A DNA stretch of 34,903 nucleotides from Eubacterium ramulus (GCF_003122485.1 NZ_JRFU01000049.1:1-34903); one strand, 5' to 3'. Positions 1-7,695 are shown, numbered from the stretch's first letter. The notes: generated from the sequence alone by a model not told the origin. Program-made: numbers and translations.

Positions 1-1412
1 ATCCGAAGAACTGTATCGGACGTTGTGTTCGCTTTCTTCCGTTCAATGTATTAGAAGGAATGGAGGATGTTCCCTTCCCGGACAGCAGAGCCTGCAAATT
101 AGAAGGTTTAACACACCTGGGCTTTGGTTACTGCCCGTTTTTCTCAATTTCAGGAACCGGACTTTCAAAAGAATATGCGGAGAAATTCATTCAGGAATTG
201 GTATCCACAGCAGCAAATTTACATCTTCCTATCGATGGCATTGTCATGATTTTTGACAGTCTCAGCTACTCCAAAAGCTGCGGAAAAACCGGACACCACT
301 ATAAGGACGGCCTCGCCTATAAGTTTGAGGATGATACCTACGAAACTTTCTTGCGTGAAATTGAATGGACACCGACCAGATTCGGAGAGATTGCTCCGGT
401 TGGCATCTTCGATACCGTGGAGATTGACGGCTGTGATGTTTCCAGAGCTTCCCTTCATAATCTGACCTTTATCAAAAATCTGGAGCTTGTACCCGGATGC
501 CGGATTCTTGTTTCCAAACGAAACATGATCATCCCACATATAGAGGATAATCTGGATCGTGGAAGGTATACCGACATCACGCCTCCGGTCTGCCCTTGCT
601 GTGGTTCCAAAACCAGAACCTACAGCCGTAAGACCAGCGACGGTCGCACCGTAGAAACTCTGCATTGTGATAATCCGCAGTGCGACAGCCAGATCACAAG
701 AAGGTTTGTCCATTTTGCCAGCAAGAAGGCAATGAACATCGAAGGACTGTCAGAAGCCACTTTAGAAAAATTCCTGAATCTGGGCTATCTGCACTCTTTT
801 CAGGACATCTATCATCTGGAGGAACACCGGGAAGATATTGTGGCACTGGACGGATATGGTGAGAAATCTTTCGACCGCTTGTGGGAATCCATCAACGCCA
901 GCCGGAGGACCAGCTTTGTCCGCTATCTGGTTTCCATGGATATTCCTATGATCGGCAGAACCAAAAGCCGGATTCTGGACACCGTATTTTCCGGAAATTT
1001 AACTGCATTTGAACAGGCGGCTGTCGGAGATTACGACTTCACTCAGTTAGAGGATTTTGGCGAAATCTTAAATCACAACATCCATTCCTGGTTTGCAGAT
1101 GAAGCAAATCTTGATTTATGGAAAAACTTACAGAACGAATTCACATTTGAACAAAGAAAGGAAGAGACCATTATGACAAAAGAAAACAAATTTACAGGAT
1201 GTACCATCGTAGCAACAGGGAAACTGGAGCATTTTACCAGAGACGGTATCAACGATAAGATTCTGGAGCTTGGTGCCAAACCTGGCAGCTCTGTAACAAA
1301 GAAAACCGATTACCTGATCTGCGGGGAAAAAGCCGGCAGCAAACTGGCAAAAGCCCAGAGCCTTGGTATTCCAATTCTTACAGAAGCTGAATTTTTGGAG
1401 ATGATTGCATAA
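1..1412 (+). CDS. ligA: NAD-dependent DNA ligase, LigA-like (5' end cut by window)
   Basis: The frame is open from base 3, so the ATG at 60 is internal and the true start lies upstream. The visible part has the end of the adenylation domain (IDGIVMIFD, then GLAYKF around nt 322-340) and the OB fold (VSRASLHN, then a stretch ending in IIPHIE). A four-cysteine zinc finger follows (CPCC at nt 591-602, CDNPQC at nt 666-683), then helix-hairpin-helix repeats (about nt 684-1130) and a C-terminal BRCT domain (about nt 1191-1409). LigA seals nicks using NAD+ as the adenylate donor. The lysine nucleophile motif (KxDG) is off the window, so activity cannot be judged. It is probably an accessory copy, since it sits among mobile-element genes. 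A terminator-like hairpin follows at 1442-1468. Confidence 0.9.
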   Translation, partial: PKNCIGRCVRFLPFNVLEGMEDVPFPDSRACKLEGLTHLGFGYCPFFSISGTGLSKEYAEKFIQELVSTAANLHLPIDGIVMIFDSLSYSKSCGKTGHHYKDGLAYKFEDDTYETFLREIEWTPTRFGEIAPVGIFDTVEIDGCDVSRASLHNLTFIKNLELVPGCRILVSKRNMIIPHIEDNLDRGRYTDITPPVCPCCGSKTRTYSRKTSDGRTVETLHCDNPQCDSQITRRFVHFASKKAMNIEGLSEATLEKFLNLGYLHSFQDIYHLEEHREDIVALDGYGEKSFDRLWESINASRRTSFVRYLVSMDIPMIGRTKSRILDTVFSGNLTAFEQAAVGDYDFTQLEDFGEILNHNIHSWFADEANLDLWKNLQNEFTFEQRKEETIMTKENKFTGCTIVATGKLEHFTRDGINDKILELGAKPGSSVTKKTDYLICGEKAGSKLAKAQSLGIPILTEAEFLEMIA

Positions 1413-1441
1413 CCATCTCTGCAATAGATGAGAATTATTTT

Positions 1442-1474
1442 GAGGTGTGGCTGAAAGGCCGCACCTCTTTTACA
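1442..1474 (+). terminator. Intrinsic terminator between ligase and NADAR genes
   Basis: GAGGTGTGGC, a six-base loop and GCCGCACCTC form a 10-bp stem with one G-T pair, followed by TTTTAC. It lies 30 bp after the ligase stop and directly before the AAAGGAGG of the next gene, so it could act as a terminator or as a partial attenuator within an operon. Confidence 0.7.
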
Positions 1475-1489
1475 AAGGAGGAATTTATA

Positions 1490-1993
1490 ATGAATCAAAC
1501 AAATACAAGCAAGCGCATACCTACACAGATCAATGAATTTCGGGGAGATTATGCTTTTCTAAGCAATTTCTATCCGGCACCGGTCTCTTACATGGGACAA
1601 ACCTATGCAAATAATGAAGCTGCTTTTCAAGCGCAGAAAACACTCTCTGCGAGAGAGCAACGCAAATTCTGTATTTTTCGGATGCATAATCCTTCTGATG
1701 CAAAGAAACTCGGCAGAGATCTTACATTACGCCCGGACTGGGAAAAAGTGAAAGTCCGGCTCATGTATGAAATCTGCATGTGCAAATTCATGCAGAACCC
1801 GGAACTCCGGGATAAACTTCTTGCAACCGGAGAGTCCACACTTATTGAAGGAAACAACTGGGGTGACTATTTCTGGGGCAAAGTCAATAACTGCGGAGAA
1901 AACCAGTTAGGAATCATCCTGATGGATGTACGTGCGAAGCTGCAGTGGAATGCAGAAACAGCGCCCAATAATATACCTCAATGTCTGCAATAA
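1490..1993 (+). CDS. NADAR family protein (YbiA-like N-glycosidase fold)
   Basis: The 167-aa product carries the NADAR (DUF1768) signature along its length: FLSNFYPAP near the N terminus, NNEAAFQAQK, then GNNWGDYFWG and a C-terminal GIILMDVR. The family includes YbiA, which cleaves toxic riboflavin intermediates, and proteins that remove ADP-ribose from guanine bases in DNA, some of them paired with DarT toxins. The start is ATG 1490, eight bases after AAAGGAGG; a GTG at 1445 extends the frame but lies inside the terminator hairpin. It follows the NAD-dependent ligase and precedes an LPD11-like gene. The neighbourhood suggests nucleic-acid or NAD-related repair or defence, but no DarT toxin is visible in the window. 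Confidence 0.85.
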   Translation: MNQTNTSKRIPTQINEFRGDYAFLSNFYPAPVSYMGQTYANNEAAFQAQKTLSAREQRKFCIFRMHNPSDAKKLGRDLTLRPDWEKVKVRLMYEICMCKFMQNPELRDKLLATGESTLIEGNNWGDYFWGKVNNCGENQLGIILMDVRAKLQWNAETAPNNIPQCLQ

Positions 1994-2014
1994 AGGAAAG
2001 GATGGTCTAATAGA

Positions 2015-2488
2015 ATGAATGAAAATGCAAAAACAAAATTAGTGCTTGAGTATACTGGCATGGATGATTTTTCCTGTCCGGTATATAAGGACCAATTCGG
2101 AAAGTTGTGGAAGGATATTGACCTTGGCAAAGAGCCTGAACCGAATCTTTATTCTTTATCTTTTAACCATATTGATGGAGAACCTTCCCATCCCATACAG
2201 CAGGAGTACACATTTCATCCGGCTCCGTATCAAAGAAGTTCCTATGAATTCGAGTACCGGATGTTAAGTAAATTACAGTCTGACTGTGAATACTATCTGG
2301 GCTACGGAAATCGCAGTCCGTCTATCCTATGCAATCATAGCGTTCAAAACCATATTGCCCGTATGAAAGAATTATGGAATGGTTTTCCCACAGATCAGAA
2401 ACCGGAATGGCTGACCTGGGAACAGCTTCTTCAGTACGAAAAAGTAATGACAGAAACCGGAATACCCGTGAAGAACTGCTCAGACTAG
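2015..2488 (+). CDS. LPD11 domain-like protein of mobile elements
   Basis: A 157-aa protein with no signal peptide or membrane segment. The C-terminal part (SDCEYYLGYGNRS, then HIARMKELWNGFP and PEWLTWEQLLQYEKVM) resembles LPD11, a domain associated with large polyvalent proteins of ICEs and phages. That assignment is from memory of the motif. The first 70 residues are not recognised. The start is ATG 2015, after a purine-rich AAAGGAAAGGATGG. The gene lies 21 bp downstream of the NADAR gene and is probably co-transcribed with it. Its function is unknown. Confidence 0.7.
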   Translation: MNENAKTKLVLEYTGMDDFSCPVYKDQFGKLWKDIDLGKEPEPNLYSLSFNHIDGEPSHPIQQEYTFHPAPYQRSSYEFEYRMLSKLQSDCEYYLGYGNRSPSILCNHSVQNHIARMKELWNGFPTDQKPEWLTWEQLLQYEKVMTETGIPVKNCSD

Positions 2489-2541
2489 ACAATTCATCAT
2501 TTATCAGAAATTACCCTCTATATTATCCATTCATATTTTGA

Positions 2542-2547
2542 TATAAT
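2542..2547 (+). promoter_or_regulatory. Candidate -10 box for the AAA+ ATPase gene
   Basis: A TATAAT in an AT-rich gap, 31 bp before the ATPase start. The -35 at the expected distance (TATATT) is poor, so the call is tentative. Confidence 0.4.
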
Positions 2548-2577
2548 AGGAACAGTTGAAAGAAAGGAGCATTTCCC

Positions 2578-3942
2578 ATGTATCTGAAAAGAAAAGTTTA
2601 CGATCAGCTTCTGGATTGGAAAAACGATACCGTCCACAGCACCTTGGAAGTGAATGGTGCCAGACAGGTCGGAAAAACATATATTATCAATAAATTTGCG
2701 GATGAGAACTTCAGGCACAAGATCTACATTAACCTGTTTGATTTGTCCGGCAAACAATTTATGGAATGTTACAAAAAAGCCACAGACTGGACTCCCGGTA
2801 CAAAACGACCGGAGCAGCCGCTTCACGATGCTTTTAAACTCTTCGATCCGGATTTTGAAGATACCAACGATACAGTCATCATTATTGATGAAATTCAGGA
2901 ATCCTCAGAGATATTCAACCGTATCCGAGAATTTACCCGCTATTTTCAAGCGCATTTCATTGTAACTGGAAGTTATCTGGGACGTGTACTGGAACCGGAA
3001 TTCAAATTCTCCAGTGGAGATATTACCAGTATCCGTATTTATACCCTTTCCTTTAAAGAGTTTTTGGAAGCATTGGATGACCAGCTTTTTCAGAAGTATC
3101 TATCACTTCCACTGGATCATGCAGATGACACCGTACCGGAACTATATGACGAATTAAAGAATGTTTACGACATCTATAGACAGATTGGCGGCTATCCAAA
3201 GGTTGTGGAAACATACCTTAACACAAAAGACGTGGAAGCAGCTCAAAAAGAGCTTGTTAGAATCATCCGCATTTTCTTAAACGAATCTATGCGGTACTTT
3301 GATGACATCACAGATATTAGTGTTTTTACCAACATCTTTTTAAGCATCTGCCGTATTCTGCTTCGTGAAAAGAAAGGATTAGATGAGGACAGTATAAGTG
3401 AAGAACTGCAAAAGCTCGTTACAAAGAATTACTCCAGTAATCTTTCTAAAGCAACCTGCTATCGTGCTATCAACTGGCTTTACCATTCTGGAATCATCGG
3501 TTTCTGTGGCAAAATCACAGAACTGGACATCTTGAATTTCAAACCGGGAAGCCGCTGCTTCTTCATGGATCTTGGAGTTGCATATTATTATCTCTCCAGA
3601 ACTGGTGCTACTGTATCAACTATGGATGGCTCATTGAACGAAAACTATGTTTACATTAACTTGTCCAAACGCCAGGAATTCCCGGAAGAAATTATCTTTG
3701 AGACACCGGCTTTTGCTACTTATAAAGGTGGTGAAATTGATTTTGTAGCTCAGACATTGAAAACTCACATCCGCTATCTGATTGAAGTTAAAGCCGGTAA
3801 GGGAACTGCATCTACTGCCTTGAAGGCATTGGAACAGGGGAAGGCCAATAAACTACTATATCTGAAAGGTGATACCAAAGGCGGAACCGTTGGAAACGTA
3901 CAAACACTTCCTATCTATCTGCTAGAACAATATCATTTTTAA
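2578..3942 (+). CDS. AAA+ ATPase with C-terminal DUF4143 domain
   Basis: A 454-aa protein with Walker A GARQVGKT (residues 27-34) and Walker B IIIDE (101-105) in an AAA_14-like N-terminal ATPase domain. The remaining two thirds is DUF4143-like and ends in GGEIDFV...YLIEVKAG, the conserved acidic/lysine pattern of a PD-(D/E)XK-like fold. Proteins of this family are widespread in Clostridia and archaea; their role is unsettled, with some linked to defence or selfish loci. AAAGGAG precedes ATG 2578. A TATAAT at 2542 and a terminator right after the stop suggest it forms its own transcription unit. Confidence 0.85.
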   Translation: MYLKRKVYDQLLDWKNDTVHSTLEVNGARQVGKTYIINKFADENFRHKIYINLFDLSGKQFMECYKKATDWTPGTKRPEQPLHDAFKLFDPDFEDTNDTVIIIDEIQESSEIFNRIREFTRYFQAHFIVTGSYLGRVLEPEFKFSSGDITSIRIYTLSFKEFLEALDDQLFQKYLSLPLDHADDTVPELYDELKNVYDIYRQIGGYPKVVETYLNTKDVEAAQKELVRIIRIFLNESMRYFDDITDISVFTNIFLSICRILLREKKGLDEDSISEELQKLVTKNYSSNLSKATCYRAINWLYHSGIIGFCGKITELDILNFKPGSRCFFMDLGVAYYYLSRTGATVSTMDGSLNENYVYINLSKRQEFPEEIIFETPAFATYKGGEIDFVAQTLKTHIRYLIEVKAGKGTASTALKALEQGKANKLLYLKGDTKGGTVGNVQTLPIYLLEQYHF

Positions 3943-3960
3943 TCAAAGAAAGAATACTTC

Positions 3961-3987
3961 GAGCCGCCCATCCGGACGGCTCTTTTC
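3961..3987 (+). terminator. Intrinsic terminator after the AAA+ ATPase
   Basis: GAGCCG and CGGCTC (3961-3982, with further G/C pairing inside) are followed by TTTTC. It sits 18 bp after the stop at 3942 and separates this unit from the convergent HicB gene. Confidence 0.85.
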
Positions 3988-4005
3988 ATCTATATTCTTG
4001 TATAT

Positions 4006-4368
4006 TTATTTTACTAACAGCGCATCATTCTTTGAAAGAAGATATATACAGTATTGATTCATACTGATGCCTTCTTTTTTTGAGTGTTCCGCCAGATCCC
4101 GGTGTAAGCTGCGTGGCATCCTTATTTTAAACTGTCCCGAATACTCTTCCAGGCTTCCCGGTTCGTGAATCTCAATCCCTTCTTCCAGTGCAGCTTCTAA
4201 CCATGCTTTTTTTGCATCCGCTGCATTTTCAACTGCCCTTTCTATCGTCTCTCCACAGGTGATGCATCCCGGCAGTTCCGGATAAGAAACCACAAATCCA
4301 CCTTCATCCTTATCTTCCACAATTTCCATGCGATAGGACATTGCCAAATAATCATTCAGTGTCTTCAT
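4006..4368 (-). CDS. hicB: HicB family antitoxin with C-terminal RHH domain
   Basis: About 120 aa from ATG 4368. The N-terminal part has the HicB fold pattern (GGFVVSYPELPGCITCGETI). The C-terminal part (FKIRMPRSLHRDLAEHSKKE, then GISMNQYCIYLL) is an Arc-like ribbon-helix-helix domain expected to bind the operon's operator and to neutralise HicA. The upstream in-frame GTG at 4383 is rejected because GTGAGG there is the likely ribosome binding site. The start overlaps the end of hicA by 17 bp, typical of a coupled toxin-antitoxin pair. Confidence 0.9.
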   Translation of the reverse strand: MKTLNDYLAMSYRMEIVEDKDEGGFVVSYPELPGCITCGETIERAVENAADAKKAWLEAALEEGIEIHEPGSLEEYSGQFKIRMPRSLHRDLAEHSKKEGISMNQYCIYLLSKNDALLVK

Positions 4369-4609
4369 CGTTTTTCGCCTCACTTTCTACAATCTGCTTT
4401 ACCATTTCAACATAAATTTTCTTGATTGGTTCGTGTTTCGGTATTGTTATCGGCTGGCATCCCGCTTTACGGAATGTATAATGGCTGCTCCCACTTCTCG
4501 GAGCATTTATCTCATATCCATAACTTTCTAATACTTTTCTTAGTTCATCAAAACGAAGGTCTTTCGATAATGAGCAAATTCTTGTCAATAGTTTATCCCA
4601 TTTCGACAT
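4352..4609 (-). CDS. hicA: HicA family mRNA interferase toxin
   Basis: An 85-aa protein with the HicA dsRBD-like motif: GSSHYTFRKAG around His43, the catalytic histidine of the family, then PITIPKH. HicA toxins cleave mRNA or tmRNA and are held inactive by HicB. AGGAGG is placed 8 bp before ATG 4609. It is the fourth gene of a tightly spaced minus-strand operon starting with a serine recombinase, so the pair may stabilise the element after rearrangement. Confidence 0.9.
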   Translation of the reverse strand: MSKWDKLLTRICSLSKDLRFDELRKVLESYGYEINAPRSGSSHYTFRKAGCQPITIPKHEPIKKIYVEMVKQIVESEAKNDEDTE

Positions 4610-4611
4610 CT

Positions 4612-4968
4612 TTAATGCCTCCTATCTATAGTATATGTGGTGTCATATGTGGTGTCAATCTGTTTTTCATCTTTCTTGGTCAAATAAGGCTGCAGCTCTT
4701 TCTTAGCAGCCGTCACAAATTCTTCTTTTCTCGAACTTACCATATAAATCTTCCAGAGCATCAGATTCAGCTTTTCCGCATCCACTGCTTTGCATTTCTT
4801 TTTAATCATGCGGATAAACGGATAGATTACCGTATCCGATAACTTGTTCCCAGCAATCAACATCGTTCCATCCGTTCCATATACCTCATACAGACATTCC
4901 AAAATACTCCCCAAATCTGTCACCAATCGGAATGCCGGCTTTTCATATTTCTTTTTAGCTTCCATCAT
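4612..4968 (-). CDS. Unknown soluble protein in the recombinase operon
   Basis: A 118-aa protein, Lys/Glu-rich, with no membrane segment or signal peptide and no family I recognise. The middle (GTMLIAGNKLSDTVIYPFIR) looks folded and the last 20 residues are polar with a DTTYDTTYT repeat. AGGAGG lies 5 bp before ATG 4968, which is followed at once by a second ATG at 4965. It starts 10 bp after the DUF5348 gene and ends 3 bp before hicA, so it is co-transcribed with both. Confidence 0.75.
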   Translation of the reverse strand: MMEAKKKYEKPAFRLVTDLGSILECLYEVYGTDGTMLIAGNKLSDTVIYPFIRMIKKKCKAVDAEKLNLMLWKIYMVSSRKEEFVTAAKKELQPYLTKKDEKQIDTTYDTTYTIDRRH

Positions 4969-4977
4969 ATGCTCCTC

Positions 4978-5199
4978 CTACATTCGAACCGTCAGTCCAC
5001 TGAGACTCGTCTTAGGAAGCCCTACCAGATACCAGTCTTCATCCATTTCAATCCGAACCGGAATCCATGCATCCTTTACCTTCACATCAAAACATTCTCC
5101 GCAATGAAGACCTCCATAATAAGATTCAATCCCAAACCGGATATCAAATCTTCCCATTGATGGATCATAAATTAAAGTACCTATTCTCTTTTCACTCAT
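4978..5199 (-). CDS. DUF5348 family small protein
   Basis: A 73-aa protein with the DUF5348 pattern: GTLIYDPSMGRFDIRFGIE, then YYGGLHCGECFDV and a WYLVGL near the end. The family occurs in Firmicute mobile elements and has no known activity. AGGAGG precedes ATG 5199 with good spacing. It lies 47 bp downstream of the serine recombinase stop. Confidence 0.8.
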   Translation of the reverse strand: MSEKRIGTLIYDPSMGRFDIRFGIESYYGGLHCGECFDVKVKDAWIPVRIEMDEDWYLVGLPKTSLSGLTVRM

Positions 5200-5245
5200 A
5201 TTTCTTTCCTCCTGAAATTCTTTGGTCTATATAAGTAATAGGACT

Positions 5246-5905
5246 TTAATTTGCAGAATTTGAAAGTTCCGGGTATTTTTCATAAAAAGTTTTTCGATAG
5301 CGATAAAAAGTTGAGTGCGTCATTCCCAAATTTTTACGAAGCTGTGTAGGTGTCGTTTCTCCAGAAACTACGCTTTGAAAGTTCTCATCAAAAGTTTCCT
5401 GCTTCATCACACTTGGTCTTCCATAATCATCCCATTCGCCCCGCAATTTCTTCGCTTCTATCCCTTCCCGCTGTCGCTTCTCCTTTTTCTCCAGCTCTGC
5501 CTGCGCCATAGAAGCATAAAGCTCCAGCATCATGTTATTGATTGTTTCCAGCATCATCCTTGCCATCGCATTATCCATCACAGATAAATCCATAAGCGTA
5601 GTCGGCAGTTCCAGAACCATAAGCCGCACTCCCATGTTCTTAATCCGCTGGATCTGTTGCATGGTGTCATACTTGTTTCTTCCCAGTCTGTCCAATTCTG
5701 TAACAATCAAAATATCTCCCGGCCGCAGGACATCCTCCACTAAAACGGTATATCTCGGACGATTAAAATTCTTCCCTGTCTCCTGATCCGTAAAAATATT
5801 CGTAAGTGCCATCTCATGCTCGTTACAGTACCGCTCAATTTCCTGTATGCCACGGTCAAGATGCTGCTCCTTTGTACTGGTACGGTGATATCCATATATC
5901 TGCAT
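5246..5905 (-). CDS. Serine recombinase, resolvase/invertase family
   Basis: A 219-aa protein with the resolvase N-terminal domain. YGYHRTSTKEQ carries the nucleophilic serine (Ser10 from ATG 5905), and DILIVTELDRLGR is the active-site arginine region. A long E helix (MMLELYASMAQAELEKKEKR) and a C-terminal HTH (TPTQLRKNLGMTHSTFYRYR) follow. Start 5905 is preferred over the ATG at 5911 because AAGGAG is 8 bp from the former and only 2 bp from the latter. At this length it should act as a resolvase or invertase rather than a large serine integrase. The dyads at 5926-6035 just upstream are a plausible target or operator. Confidence 0.9.
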   Translation of the reverse strand: MQIYGYHRTSTKEQHLDRGIQEIERYCNEHEMALTNIFTDQETGKNFNRPRYTVLVEDVLRPGDILIVTELDRLGRNKYDTMQQIQRIKNMGVRLMVLELPTTLMDLSVMDNAMARMMLETINNMMLELYASMAQAELEKKEKRQREGIEAKKLRGEWDDYGRPSVMKQETFDENFQSVVSGETTPTQLRKNLGMTHSTFYRYRKTFYEKYPELSNSAN

Positions 5906-5925
5906 CCACATTTCTCCTTTCCATG

Positions 5926-6035
5926 TCCCAAAATATCCACACTTTTATTGGTATATTTCAAAACTGTGTGTGTAACCTTTTTGAAATATAATCCCTCTTT
6001 CCGGAACGTACTTCTAAAATGTATACATTTTGGGA
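5926..6035. repeat. Nested dyads upstream of the recombinase (candidate res/operator)
   Basis: Three dyads lie in 110 bp without a supported gene. An outer TCCCAAAAT (5926-5934) pairs with ATTTTGGGA (6027-6035). A perfect 12-bp inverted repeat is formed by TATATTTCAAAA (5952-5963) and TTTTGAAATATA (5979-5990). A perfect 16-bp palindrome lies at 6016-6031. The position next to a resolvase-type gene suggests its recombination or regulatory site. No exact second copy was noticed in the window. Confidence 0.5.
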
Positions 6036-6096
6036 TATGTTTCTTTTCTATTTCTGTACGTACCAGAGCCGAAAAGTGCAACAAATATGACAAAAA

Positions 6097-6127
6097 ACTC
6101 CCAGAGGATGTTACTCCCCTGAGAGTG
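6097..6127 (-). terminator. Terminator copy 1 (31-bp repeat), end of winged-helix gene
   Basis: Read on the minus strand, ACTCTCAGGGG and CCTCTGGGAGT form a stem with two G-T pairs around an eight-base loop, followed by TTTTTTG. The TAA stop of the winged-helix gene (6111-6113) is inside the loop. The 31 bases are identical to 9337-9367. Confidence 0.8.
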
Positions 6128-6422
6128 GTTGAAACTTATAGCCCACACCTCGGACGGTGCGGATGTAATTCCAGTTCCGTGAATCTACTTTTAACTTTTT
6201 ACGAAGCTGGCTAATGCAGCACATAACCGCATTAGCACAGTCAATCGGTTCTTCCTTCCAGACATTACGATAAATCTCCTCGTGAGAGAATACCCAGCCA
6301 GGATGTTCTGTTAGATATTTTAGTACCGTAAATTCTTTCAGACTCAATTCAATCTTTTGATCATTCATAAAAACAGTATGACAGCGAATATCTATCTGTA
6401 GGTTTTTGTCTTTGTAATGCAA
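6111..6422 (-). CDS. Stand-alone OmpR/PhoB-type winged-helix protein
   Basis: A 103-aa protein that is only a Trans_reg_C DNA-binding domain: ELSLKEFTVLKYLTEHPGWV (start of the domain), EIYRNVWKE and then YIRTVRGVGYKF. No receiver domain is present and there is no room for one upstream. The start is TTG 6422, eight bases after a strong AGGAGG. It may bind DNA constitutively or be regulated by an unlinked partner; fragments of response regulators in elements can also be decaying. The stop lies in the loop of its own terminator. Confidence 0.75.
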   Translation of the reverse strand: MHYKDKNLQIDIRCHTVFMNDQKIELSLKEFTVLKYLTEHPGWVFSHEEIYRNVWKEEPIDCANAVMCCISQLRKKLKVDSRNWNYIRTVRGVGYKFQPLSGE

Positions 6423-6458
6423 TTTACTTTCCTCCTAATCTGTTTCACCTTATCACAG

Positions 6459-6755
6459 CTAATCTAAAATGCTATTATTAGACTGCCAAAACTCAAATTC
6501 AAAACCAGAGCAATGCTTTACCTGCAAATAGTCTGGTAATAGACCAGTAGAATCGCAATAGCTGCAAGAGCCAGAAACGGCAAACACATAATTACCGGGG
6601 CAGAGTGAAGTGATAAATAAGAACCACTGATTTTTTAGCATTTCAGCCGGATATACAAGCCATCCCCATAGATTGGTGACCGTTACTGTTAAAATTACAG
6701 CACTGCCTATATATGTGGCAGCTCCTTTCCGGGTAAAGTTAAAGTCGCAGACCTT
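6459..6755 (-). pseudogene. Degenerate membrane-protein remnant
   Basis: On the minus strand a frame from about 6755 reads hydrophobic sequence (GSAVILTVTVTNLWGWLVYP), then continues to about 6620 as LKNQWFLFITS. The next hydrophobic helix (VIMCLPFLALAAIAILLVYY) is in a different frame. This looks like a two-helix membrane protein broken by a frameshift, with a TAG just upstream. I do not recognise the family. The 5' part overlaps the plus-strand winged-helix gene. Confidence 0.35.
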
Positions 6756-7017
6756 TACGACCTACGGCTTAATAGTACGAAAAGACATTAACTTTTCTGT
6801 AAAAGAATTTGATGTACTTTATATGCTATATTCTAATCCAGGGATGGCTTTTACTAAACAACAGATTTATGAAGCAGTTTGGCATGAAAAAGCAAATGGT
6901 TATTTCCACGCCGTGGAAAACACTATTTTTCAAATACGCAAGAAGATAAAAAAGTATTCCAGCGACAAGAATTACATAAAAACAGTAGTTGGATATGGGT
7001 ATAAATTTGAAGTTTAA
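6673..7017 (+). CDS. Second stand-alone winged-helix (OmpR-type) protein, probably a fragment
   Basis: The C-terminal two thirds is a Trans_reg_C domain: FSVKEFDVLYMLYSNPGMAF, IYEAVWHE and YIKTVVGYGYKFEV. The N-terminal 30-odd residues are not domain-like, no good ribosome binding site precedes the TTG at 6673, and they overlap a minus-strand remnant. The real or ancestral gene start is therefore uncertain, and the gene may be a truncated response regulator that lost its receiver. It ends the typical way for the domain. Confidence 0.55.
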   Translation: MVTVTVKITALPIYVAAPFRVKLKSQTFTTYGLIVRKDINFSVKEFDVLYMLYSNPGMAFTKQQIYEAVWHEKANGYFHAVENTIFQIRKKIKKYSSDKNYIKTVVGYGYKFEV

Positions 7018-7072
7018 TCTGCAGGATATAAGGAGCACCGGGTTTGAGGGAGATTCCCCACTAAGAAAATTT

Positions 7073-7102
7073 CTATGTTCTGGCTACAAAGCCGGAACAT
7101 AG
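7073..7102. repeat. 12-bp inverted repeat after the winged-helix fragment
   Basis: CTATGTTCTGGC and GCCGGAACATAG flank a six-base loop with one G-T pair. There is no clear T tract on the plus strand (GTCGGC) and only AAATTTTC on the minus strand, so termination is possible but weak. It lies between two convergent genes. Confidence 0.5.
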
Positions 7103-7170
7103 GTCGGCATCCATCCCTGTTTCTTCCCAATCCTGCAGACCTAATAAGAAATCAGCTAGTGACTTCTTCA

Positions 7171-7695
7171 TCAAAAGTCTTTTTTTAGAGAAATAATCCA
7201 TTTTTCAATAGCATCCGCCAAAACTATCTGCTGTTGCAATACTGCCATACCAGTCTTAGGGATTTCCGGATCATTCTCTTTCTCTCGAAGATTTTCCTCC
7301 AGATAAGTTTTTAATATTTCAATATTTTCCTCAATACTGGCAATACATGATTGTTGACTTTCAGGCGGTAACTTATCCAAATTTACAATTACTGCATTAA
7401 AATCTAAAAAAAAGTGAATGGGTTTAGAGGCTGTTTCCATCATAAGCTTTACAAATTCTTTTTCGCCTTCATCTGTTAATGAATAAACTGCTTTTTCAGG
7501 CATCTTACCTTCTTTCACAATTTCTCCTTTAATGAAGCCTTTTTCCTCCAACTGAATTGCTTTTTTGTAAATGGATGGTGTACTGATTTTTACCCATTTT
7601 GATATATTACGATATTCCACTAATTTTTGAATATCATAGGCTCCCATCGGTTCCTTTTTCAATATTCCTAACACAATTAAATCTATTGTAGCCAT
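7171..7695 (-). CDS. PadR family transcriptional regulator
   Basis: A 174-aa protein. The N-terminal winged helix begins IDLIVLGILKKEPMGAYDIQ, contains SIYKKAIQLEEKGFI, and ends at YSLTDEGEKEF. A C-terminal helical domain (about 90-174) serves dimerisation, as in PadR subfamily 2. PadR proteins repress adjacent efflux genes and release on binding a small molecule. It is divergent from the MATE gene, and the shared 210-bp region carries matching AT-rich palindromes over both promoters, so it probably represses itself and the pump. Confidence 0.88.
   Translation of the reverse strand: MATIDLIVLGILKKEPMGAYDIQKLVEYRNISKWVKISTPSIYKKAIQLEEKGFIKGEIVKEGKMPEKAVYSLTDEGEKEFVKLMMETASKPIHFFLDFNAVIVNLDKLPPESQQSCIASIEENIEILKTYLEENLREKENDPEIPKTGMAVLQQQIVLADAIEKWIISLKKDF

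Noticed and set aside
5740-6093. 117-aa minus-strand frame upstream of the recombinase
   Set aside because: It overlaps the recombinase 5' end in another frame and spans the dyad cluster; composition looks non-coding.
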